This document shows positions 1 through 5,103 of a stretch of 6,971 bases of DNA, piece by piece (the stretch's first letter is position 1; each line of letters begins with the position of its first letter). Position numbers and translations under genes: made by a program. The stretch comes from Bdellovibrio sp. GTDB taxonomy: Bacteria > Myxococcota > SpSt-1050. The DNA is taken from positions 1 through 6,971 of the forward strand of contig DYEF01000007.1 in the NCBI GenBank assembly GCA_020725805.1. Direction: 5' to 3'. The notes below the pieces were generated by a model. It made no database searches. It was not told where the DNA came from and saw nothing but the letters and a program-made list of their open reading frames with translations.

Positions 1-132
1 AAAAGGGATATGGGATAATGGGAGGTGAGTGGATAATATGCAGTGAAATCAACAGGTTAGAACTAATTCTACCTGGCACCGGGGGTTAGTACCTAAGGTT
101 ATACCTGAGATAAGAGCACCAGTGGTTCCCGT

Positions 133-161
133 TTGACATAAAATTATATATGTGATACAAG
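133..161 (+). promoter_or_regulatory. Sigma70-type promoter of the lipoprotein/TlpA operon
   Basis: A perfect -35 box TTGACA (133-138) is followed by a 17-base spacer and a -10 box TACAAG (156-161, 4 of 6 consensus bases). The -10 box is preceded by TG one base upstream (153-154), which makes it an extended -10. Transcription would start near 168 and leave a leader of about 24 bases carrying the Shine-Dalgarno site AAGGAGG (178-184). This is seen directly, but promoter activity is inferred. Confidence 0.65.
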
Positions 162-191
162 TTTGCCAATCTTTTATAAGGAGGAACTTTA

Positions 192-818
192 ATGAAGATG
201 CTTGGTGTTTTGCTTGCGTGTTCTGTTTTCTTTTTTGTAGTTGTTTCGTGTGTGAGTGTTCAGCCGCAAAATATTTCTGCCTCGGCAAACCGTGCAATGA
301 TGCCTGACTGGGTGAAGAAGATGAATTGTAAAAAATCATCCGAGGTAAAACCCAATATGATTTGTGCTGTAGGTATGGTTACAGCAGACTCGGAAGATGC
401 CGCAAGGTCACTTGCAGAAGATAACGCCAAGGTCAAACTCCTCACTTTTATAAATGAATCAGTTGCCACATCCTCTGGTTCCCAGACATCTATTGGTCTC
501 AACAAGACAGCAAACTCAGGCGGGGCAGAGGGGTCTGTGTCAGGTATGGTAGGGGGAAAAGCTGCAGGAACAATATCGACATCATCCGAAGGTATTTCTC
601 AGAGCAAAACAACATCAGTCTCTACTGTAACAAAGATCGAAAATATTGCCGGTATTGAATATGTTGACTATTTCTGGGATATAGACGGGAAAAAGGCATA
701 TGTAATCGCTACCGTTTCGATAGAAGGATTAAGAGGGGCTATAGAAAAGGCGCTTACAGAACCGGCCCAGAGAGAGAATGCATACAAACTTCTCGGGGTT
801 GAGCCTCAGAAGCAGTAA
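192..818 (+). CDS. LPP20-like outer-membrane lipoprotein
   Basis: This 208-residue protein starts with a lipoprotein signal peptide. A hydrophobic stretch (residues 3-19) ends in the lipobox V17-V18-S19-C20, so Cys20 would be lipidated. Residue +2 is Val, not Asp, which by the E. coli rule favours the outer membrane. The mature part has the pattern I associate with LPP20-like lipoproteins: a P-x-W near the start (P38-D-W40), an 'AVGM' strand (59-62), then an Ala-rich helix (DAARSLAEDNAKVKL, about 69-83). Residues about 91-147 are very rich in Ser, Gly and Thr and almost free of large hydrophobics. They are followed by a hydrophobic/aromatic strand (YVDYFW) and the typical 'KKAYVIATVSI' strand (168-177). 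Two mature cysteines, C46 and C58, could form a disulfide. The start is fixed by AAGGAGG seven bases upstream and by the signal peptide. It is first in a three-gene operon. The family's role is poorly known and I assign no specific function. Confidence 0.8.
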   Translation: MKMLGVLLACSVFFFVVVSCVSVQPQNISASANRAMMPDWVKKMNCKKSSEVKPNMICAVGMVTADSEDAARSLAEDNAKVKLLTFINESVATSSGSQTSIGLNKTANSGGAEGSVSGMVGGKAAGTISTSSEGISQSKTTSVSTVTKIENIAGIEYVDYFWDIDGKKAYVIATVSIEGLRGAIEKALTEPAQRENAYKLLGVEPQKQ

Positions 819-827
819 ATCTTTTTT

Positions 828-1925
828 ATGAAAAAGATTCCTTTCATTCTTTTGGTAATACCATTATTATCCTGCATATCTTCAGGACAGCAGGCGAAAG
901 TGGTTCCGCAGAATCAGGAGACTTTTCAGACAAAACATCAGAGTGCGGCGGTGGTAAAGAAGATTACATATCAGGAAGTCCGCCTGAAATACCCGAAAGA
1001 AAAATTTTTAATAGCCATAGCAGAGATGAAATCTTCTCAGGAAGAGGCAAGATCAGCTGTAAAATCAGATATATCTTCCCAGATCAGGTCTTCAATTAAA
1101 TCGAGCAGCCAGACAATTATACAGCACTATGTTCAGGACACAAAGAGCTCTTCAAAACACGATCAGGTTAAAAATACGATTGAAAACACCGAGTTTGAAC
1201 ACGCCGAAATGATAAAGGTGGACGAAGGTCTGAGTGGCAGGGATGACTCGGGATTTTATGCGGTCGCATATCTGCAGACAGATGAGGTAGTCCCAGTCTT
1301 TATTATGGAATATGAAAAGTCTGCATCTCTCTTCCGGCCTCTTGCTCATGGAGCGCTTAAAGAAAAAGGTATATCTGTCTTCGCAAACCATTACAAAAAA
1401 ATAAGTGAGGAGAATGCAAAGATGGCCAGGATTGCCCTGCAGATTCAGGCACTCTCCGGTAAACCCTTTCAGGATTTCCTCAAGGATATGGATCTTTTCA
1501 ATAAGGTAACGGCAAAAAAGGCGGCTATTATATCGCAGCTGCAGATTTGTCTTACCATAAAAAGTAATATGGACAGTTCGTCAGAGCTGAAAATAAGTCA
1601 GATAGTTACAGATGCAATAAGTCTGACAGGTGTGCCTGTAGCACAGGGTAAGAGATGCTCCGGTACGGTGAGTCTGGCAGTCAATTCACAGACTGAATGC
1701 AAGGAAGGACGTTTGGGACCCGTATGCCTGATGAGTATTGAGGGGTCGCTGACAGACCAGTTGACAGGTGAAAAACTTACGGATTTTTCTTATCCGAATT
1801 CGTTCAAAGGTGTTCACGGAAGCGATACTGAAAAGGCCAAGAAGAACCTTATCGATAATCTGACGAAGGATAAGATAGTTAAACTGGTTGCCGAACCGGT
1901 AAAATCAGTATTACCGGCAGAATAA
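828..1925 (+). CDS. Lipoprotein with LPP20-like N-terminal half
   Basis: This 365-residue protein has a short lipoprotein signal peptide (MKKIPFILLV...) with lipobox L13-L14-S15-C16; the +2 residue is Ile, compatible with outer-membrane sorting. Residues 45-160 repeat the logic of the upstream gene's product: a 'FLIAIAEM' strand (60-67), an Ala-containing helix with Ser-rich continuation (70-110), then 'GFYAVAYLQTDEV' (142-154). I read this as a divergent LPP20-like domain. Residues 160-240 look mainly helical. The C-terminal 125 residues form a separate domain with four cysteines (C241, C277, C291, C300) that could pair as two disulfides in the periplasm. The gene starts nine bases after the previous stop. 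The nearby upstream sequence is T-rich and has no clear Shine-Dalgarno site, so translation probably depends on coupling to the upstream gene. The signal peptide supports this start. The exact function is unknown; lipoprotein status is well supported, family assignment only moderately. Confidence 0.75.
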   Translation: MKKIPFILLVIPLLSCISSGQQAKVVPQNQETFQTKHQSAAVVKKITYQEVRLKYPKEKFLIAIAEMKSSQEEARSAVKSDISSQIRSSIKSSSQTIIQHYVQDTKSSSKHDQVKNTIENTEFEHAEMIKVDEGLSGRDDSGFYAVAYLQTDEVVPVFIMEYEKSASLFRPLAHGALKEKGISVFANHYKKISEENAKMARIALQIQALSGKPFQDFLKDMDLFNKVTAKKAAIISQLQICLTIKSNMDSSSELKISQIVTDAISLTGVPVAQGKRCSGTVSLAVNSQTECKEGRLGPVCLMSIEGSLTDQLTGEKLTDFSYPNSFKGVHGSDTEKAKKNLIDNLTKDKIVKLVAEPVKSVLPAE

Positions 1926-1935
1926 AGAGGTATTT

Positions 1936-2496
1936 ATGAAAAGATTTTTCGGATTACTTTTTGTGTTTTTTATGTTCGCTCAATCGGTTGGTGTATCGGA
2001 AGAGCCGAAGAAAGAACCTGTTAAATCAGAGACAGCCCAGAAGTCAGGGGAGGCAGTGGTATCGAAGTCCGCTCCATGGTTTGCAGCGTGGGATATGAAT
2101 GATAAGGTTATCAATTCCAAAAACATCTTTAGTCCGAAGACCAGACGTGTAGTTCTCGTATTCTTTGCAACCTATTGCAAACCCTGTATAGCAGGACTTA
2201 AGATCATCGCAGAAAACAGGGAAAAGTTTGAGGCAGCAAATATAAGAATTGTTCTGGTCAATTATATGGAGGAGAAGGCTGTTGTACAGGAGTTCCTTCA
2301 GAAGCACAATCTGGAATCCTTCTCTGTTTTGTGGGACAAGTTCGGAAAGGTCTCCGAGAAGTTCGGCGTCCTGAATACGGGCGAAAACGGGGTGGTTGGT
2401 TCATTGCCGAAAACGGTCGTTATAGAGAAAGACGGTAAGGTGGCAAGAATAATAGGGAAGGAAGGAGAGGATTACGTAGACCTCATTGTCAAGTAA
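1936..2496 (+). CDS. TlpA/ResA-like exported thiol-disulfide oxidoreductase
   Basis: This 186-residue protein has an N-terminal hydrophobic signal segment (residues 4-20; probably a cleaved signal peptide, possibly a membrane anchor), then a charged linker (21-45). A thioredoxin-fold domain follows (about 46-186). The active site is C81-K-P-C84 in the context VLVFFATYCKPC, typical of the TlpA/ResA/DsbE group. The cis-proline expected opposite the active site is P158 (SLPKTVVI), followed by the usual 'EKDGKVARIIG' hairpin. These proteins reduce or isomerise disulfides of exported partners, for example in cytochrome c maturation. No cytochrome gene is visible here, so the substrate may instead be one of the two cysteine-bearing lipoproteins upstream; that is inference. 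The Shine-Dalgarno sequence AAAGAGG lies five bases before the ATG, overlapping the end of the previous gene's stop codon region. It is the last gene of the operon. Confidence 0.85.
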   Translation: MKRFFGLLFVFFMFAQSVGVSEEPKKEPVKSETAQKSGEAVVSKSAPWFAAWDMNDKVINSKNIFSPKTRRVVLVFFATYCKPCIAGLKIIAENREKFEAANIRIVLVNYMEEKAVVQEFLQKHNLESFSVLWDKFGKVSEKFGVLNTGENGVVGSLPKTVVIEKDGKVARIIGKEGEDYVDLIVK

Positions 2497-2504
2497 GCCT
2501 GAAA

Positions 2505-2526
2505 GAAACAAGTAGTTGTTTTTTTT
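2505..2526 (+). terminator. Weak AT-rich hairpin with T-tract after the TlpA-like gene
   Basis: GAAACAA (2505-2511) can pair with TTGTTTT (2516-2522) around a GTAG loop, and eight T residues run from 2519 to 2526. The layout is that of a Rho-independent terminator, but the stem has only one G-C pair, so termination would be inefficient at best. Some readthrough into the wzc-like gene is likely. Confidence 0.3.
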
Positions 2527-2543
2527 GCATTTCGTGATAATAT
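2516..2543 (+). promoter_or_regulatory. Possible promoter of the wzc-like gene
   Basis: TTGTTT (2516-2521, 3 of 6 bases) is followed after 16 bases by TAATAT (2538-2543, 4 of 6), with TG one base upstream (2535-2536) giving an extended -10. It lies in the 70-base gap before the wzc-like gene. The match is poor and the region is simply AT-rich, so this is a weak candidate overlapping the weak terminator. Confidence 0.3.
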
Positions 2544-2558
2544 TTTAAATCTGTGTAC

Positions 2559-2563
2559 GGGAG
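2559..2563 (+). promoter_or_regulatory. Ribosome binding site deciding between two adjacent ATGs
   Basis: The only plausible Shine-Dalgarno sequence is GGGAG. It lies three bases before the first ATG (2567) but six before the second, immediately following ATG (2570). Spacing favours the second, so the mature reading may begin one codon later, at residue 2. Confidence 0.5.
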
Positions 2564-2566
2564 TAG

Positions 2567-4801
2567 ATGATGACGGAAGATACGAATCTCAGAAATACAG
2601 AAATTGCACCGGAGGAACAGGAACAGGCTCTGGACCTGAGGGAACTCTGGATAGTCATACTGAAGAGAAGATGGGCTATTACTATGTTCTTTCTCACTGT
2701 TATGACTATTGTAATGATTTATACTCTCAAACAGCCCAAGATATATCAGGCCACAGCGTCAATCGTTATTGAACCTCAGGCACCCGAGGTTCTCTCAGGT
2801 GTAAGAGAGGTGGTGGACCTCGGAACAGGCGGATACTGGACCAACAAGGAGTTTTACGAGACACAGTATAATATCATAAAATCGCGTGCAATTGCAAAAA
2901 GGGTCATCGAGAAACTCGGACTCGACAAGGATTCCCATTTTCTGGGACTGGATGTAGTAAAGGACCCAAAAGAGAGAGAGGCCCTTGCCAAAAAGGTGGA
3001 CCCGGTAAAAAAACTCATATCCAAGATTACCGTGGAACCTGTCAAGAATTCCAGAATGGTTTATATAAAGGTGGAAGATACGAATCCCGAGTTTGCGGCA
3101 CTTCTTGCCAATTCCATTGCAAATGCATATATGGAGGCCAATCTTGATATAAAACTCGATGCGACAAGAAGTGCGGGAGACTGGCTCTCCGACCAGCTGC
3201 AGGACCTGAAAGAGAAGGTTGAGAAATCCGAATCGGCCCTGCACAACTTCAAGAAGGAACACAATATTCTCTCTGTATCCCTCGAAGACAATCAGAATAT
3301 GCTCTCCCAGAGACTTAGGAGTCTTTCGGAGGCGCTCAATAAGATGGAGGTGCAGAAGATAGAACTCAAGTCGATGAGAGATATAGTACTGAAGGTGCGG
3401 GATGACCCCTCGAAGATAGACTCCCTTGATATGGTCTCCCAGAACTCCCTGATTCAGAAGCTCAAGGAAGAGTATGTAAAGACGAGGAGTACATTTCTGG
3501 ATATCGCGGAAAAATACGGAGAGAAGCATCAGAAGTATCAGGTAGCAAAGAAACAACTCGAACTTGTCGAATCAAATATCAGACAGGAGATGAACAACAT
3601 CATTGCAAGTTTTGAAAACAAATACACCGCCATTGTCAATACCATAAATGAACTAAAGCGGTCTATCGAGGAGACGAAACAGCAGGCGATGGACCTGAAT
3701 AAGCTGGAAGTTGATTATATCAAACTCAAACGGGATGCAGACAACAACCTCAATCTCTATCAGATAGTACTCAAGAGACAGAAGGAGACCGACCTGACGG
3801 GTCTTCTGAAGGCAAATAATGTCAGGAAACTGGATAATGCCCTTGTCCCCACAGTGCCGATAAAGCCGAAACTCAACATAAATCTTCTCATAGGTGCTCT
3901 TATTGGCATTTTCGGTGGTATTGCGCTCGCATTTTTCCTGGAGAGGGTCGATAACACCATCAAGACACAGGAAGATATCGAAAGGTATCTCAAACTCCCG
4001 TTTCTGGGTCTCATTCCCCTTATCAAGGAGGACGATGTAAAGACTCTCGAACAGAAGGGGATACCGAAGGACCTGTTTATCACCGAATTCCCCAAGTCCT
4101 CCGTTGCCGAAAGCTGCAGGGCAATAAGGACAAATCTGATGTTTCTGAGCGCAGAAAAGAGGATAAAGGCCATAGTCGTGACAAGTGCCGGACCTCAGGA
4201 CGGGAAGACGATTACCGCTACATCTCTCTCGATTTCACTTGCACAGACCGGCAAGCGTACACTTATAGTGGATACAGATATGAGGAAGCCAAGAGTTCAC
4301 AAGGCATTTGGTGTTGAGAACTCAAACGGTATTTCCAATTACCTTATCAGTGATGTCTCGCTTGCGGATGTGGTGCGTCCTACCGGTATAACCAATCTCT
4401 TCGTCTGCCCCTGCGGACCGATTCCGCCGAATCCTGCCGAACTTATGTACACACAGCGGTTTAAGGAGTTTGTAAGAGAGGCGAAGGAATCGTTTGATAT
4501 AGTCATCTTTGATTCTCCCCCCGTTGCCGCTGTTACGGACGGAGTGGTAATCTCCAAATTAGTCGACGGTGTGATTATTGTAGGTAAGGCAAAGAAGACA
4601 ACCAGAAATGCCCTTTTACAGGTAAAGAAACAACTCAAGGATGTCAATGCACATATAATAGGTATGATTCTCAACGAGATCGACCTCGAGAGCAAGGAAT
4701 ACAATTATTACTATTACTCGTACTACTACAGACATTACGGTTACTATTACGGCGCTGATAAGTATGAAAAAGAGAAGAAAAAGAAGCTTATCGGACTATG
4801 A
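2567..4801 (+). CDS. wzc: Wzc-type polysaccharide co-polymerase with BY-kinase domain
   Basis: This 744-residue inner-membrane protein should control chain length and export of an extracellular or capsular polysaccharide and autophosphorylate on tyrosine. The domains run in the usual order. They are a Wzz-type N-terminus (about 20-70) with a first membrane segment (36-54), a periplasmic region (55-437) with long coiled coils (about 205-270 and 320-390), a proline motif (P428, P431, P434) and a second membrane segment (438-458). A cytoplasmic kinase follows. It has an E-x2-R-x2-R motif (E515, R518, R521), known in BY-kinases for oligomer contacts, then Walker A AGPQDGKT (541-548), Walker A' TLIVDTDMRKP (565-575) and Walker B DIVIFDSPP (644-652). 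The tail (712-733) has 13 tyrosines in 22 residues, the expected autophosphorylation cluster, and ends in a Lys-rich stretch. All key residues are present and length fits a fused Wzc. No Wza, Wzx/Wzy, glycosyltransferase or Wzb-like phosphatase gene is in the window, so the substrate polymer is unknown. Symbol by family likeness. Confidence 0.93.
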   Translation: MMTEDTNLRNTEIAPEEQEQALDLRELWIVILKRRWAITMFFLTVMTIVMIYTLKQPKIYQATASIVIEPQAPEVLSGVREVVDLGTGGYWTNKEFYETQYNIIKSRAIAKRVIEKLGLDKDSHFLGLDVVKDPKEREALAKKVDPVKKLISKITVEPVKNSRMVYIKVEDTNPEFAALLANSIANAYMEANLDIKLDATRSAGDWLSDQLQDLKEKVEKSESALHNFKKEHNILSVSLEDNQNMLSQRLRSLSEALNKMEVQKIELKSMRDIVLKVRDDPSKIDSLDMVSQNSLIQKLKEEYVKTRSTFLDIAEKYGEKHQKYQVAKKQLELVESNIRQEMNNIIASFENKYTAIVNTINELKRSIEETKQQAMDLNKLEVDYIKLKRDADNNLNLYQIVLKRQKETDLTGLLKANNVRKLDNALVPTVPIKPKLNINLLIGALIGIFGGIALAFFLERVDNTIKTQEDIERYLKLPFLGLIPLIKEDDVKTLEQKGIPKDLFITEFPKSSVAESCRAIRTNLMFLSAEKRIKAIVVTSAGPQDGKTITATSLSISLAQTGKRTLIVDTDMRKPRVHKAFGVENSNGISNYLISDVSLADVVRPTGITNLFVCPCGPIPPNPAELMYTQRFKEFVREAKESFDIVIFDSPPVAAVTDGVVISKLVDGVIIVGKAKKTTRNALLQVKKQLKDVNAHIIGMILNEIDLESKEYNYYYYSYYYRHYGYYYGADKYEKEKKKKLIGL

Positions 4802-4821
4802 TGAATATTTGCCGTGTATTA

Positions 4822-4848
4822 TTGACAGAGAAAGTTTCGGGATATATT
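4822..4848 (+). promoter_or_regulatory. Promoter of the small basic protein gene
   Basis: A perfect TTGACA (4822-4827) is followed by TATATT (4843-4848, 5 of 6 bases) after a 15-base spacer, or by TATTTT (4845-4850, 4 of 6) at the optimal 17-base spacing. Transcription would start around 4855 and give a leader of about 40 bases. It lies wholly in the gap after the wzc-like gene, which suggests the small gene is expressed independently. Confidence 0.55.
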
Positions 4849-4859
4849 TTTTCACCAGC

Positions 4860-4880
4860 CGGGGTTTTACCCGCATAAAA
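4860..4880 (+). other. Two mutually exclusive small hairpins in the leader of the small gene
   Basis: CGGG (4860-4863) can pair with CCCG (4870-4873). Alternatively, TTTTA (4865-4869) can pair with TAAAA (4876-4880) using CCCGCA as the loop. The two stems exclude each other and end just before the Shine-Dalgarno site. Both are short (4-5 bp), so a regulatory role is only a possibility. Confidence 0.2.
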
Positions 4881-4895
4881 CAAAAGGAGGATTAA

Positions 4896-5003
4896 GTGGC
4901 AAGGTCCAAGAGTAAACACAGACTTATGAAAATGAAGAGAAGGATAAAACACAAGAAGAAACTTAAAAGGCTGAAGAAGGCGAATAAAGTCAAGACCAAA
5001 TAA
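4896..5003 (+). CDS. Small, highly basic protein (35 residues)
   Basis: A GTG start at 4896 lies five bases after an excellent Shine-Dalgarno sequence AAAAGGAGG (4882-4890). The frame encodes MARSKSKHRLMKMKRRIKHK followed by 15 more residues (including KLKRLKKANK) and stops at TAA (5001-5003). More than half of the residues are Lys or Arg, with no acidic residue, no Cys and almost no aromatic residue. Such composition is typical of rRNA-binding proteins. The sequence recalls tiny ribosomal or ribosome-associated proteins, for instance the AURKAIP1/COX24 (mS38-like) pattern of 'KKRRxKhKKxKRLKK', but I cannot assign it to a family with certainty. The strong ribosome binding site, own promoter and clean intergenic placement argue that it is real despite its size. 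A DNA- or RNA-binding role is the obvious inference. It stands between the wzc-like and DUF6178-like genes, neither of which explains it. Confidence 0.75.
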   Translation: MARSKSKHRLMKMKRRIKHKKKLKRLKKANKVKTK

Positions 5004-5004
5004 A

Positions 5005-5023
5005 AATCTGAAGAATTCAGATT
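5005..5023. terminator. Perfect 8-bp hairpin after the small gene
   Basis: AATCTGAA (5005-5012) and TTCAGATT (5016-5023) form a perfect stem with a GAA loop, two bases after the stop codon of the small gene. On the + strand no T-tract follows. On the - strand the stem is followed by TTTTT (complement of 5002-5006). It may be an mRNA 3'-end stabiliser or a weak terminator; it is not a canonical Rho-independent terminator for the + strand. Confidence 0.35.
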
Positions 5024-5043
5024 GAAAACTGCTGCTTAAATCA

Positions 5044-5073
5044 TTGTTATAAAGATACAACTTTGCGTATTAT
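5044..5073 (+). promoter_or_regulatory. Promoter of the DUF6178-like gene
   Basis: TTGTTA (5044-5049, 4 of 6 bases) and TATTAT (5068-5073, 5 of 6) are separated by 18 bases. Transcription would start near 5080, leaving a leader of about 24 bases with the Shine-Dalgarno sequence AGAGGGAG (5091-5098). Confidence 0.45.
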
Positions 5074-5103
5074 ATTTTCTCCTGAATTTCAGAGGGAGAC
5101 CTG

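Noticed and set aside
1-132. G-rich start with GGATAA-like motifs (5-37) and small inverted repeats (55-73, 118-126)
   Set aside because: The motifs are short and irregular, and the stems are 4-8 bp with bulges; nothing rises above chance and no gene is supported.
49-339. Open frame of 96 codons on the - strand at the window start
   Set aside because: It overlaps the promoter, ribosome site and signal peptide of the first lipoprotein gene and has no protein-like features or convincing start signals.
2795-3556. Long open frame (253 codons) on the - strand
   Set aside because: It lies wholly opposite the periplasmic coiled-coil region of the well-supported wzc-like gene; the translation has no recognisable domain and the opposite strand explains the openness.
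4798-4878. 26-codon frame starting at the ATG overlapping the wzc-like stop codon (ATGA)
   Set aside because: No hydrophobic or charged pattern, no ribosome site suited to it, and it covers the promoter and leader of the small basic gene. ATGA coupling is possible but not supported.
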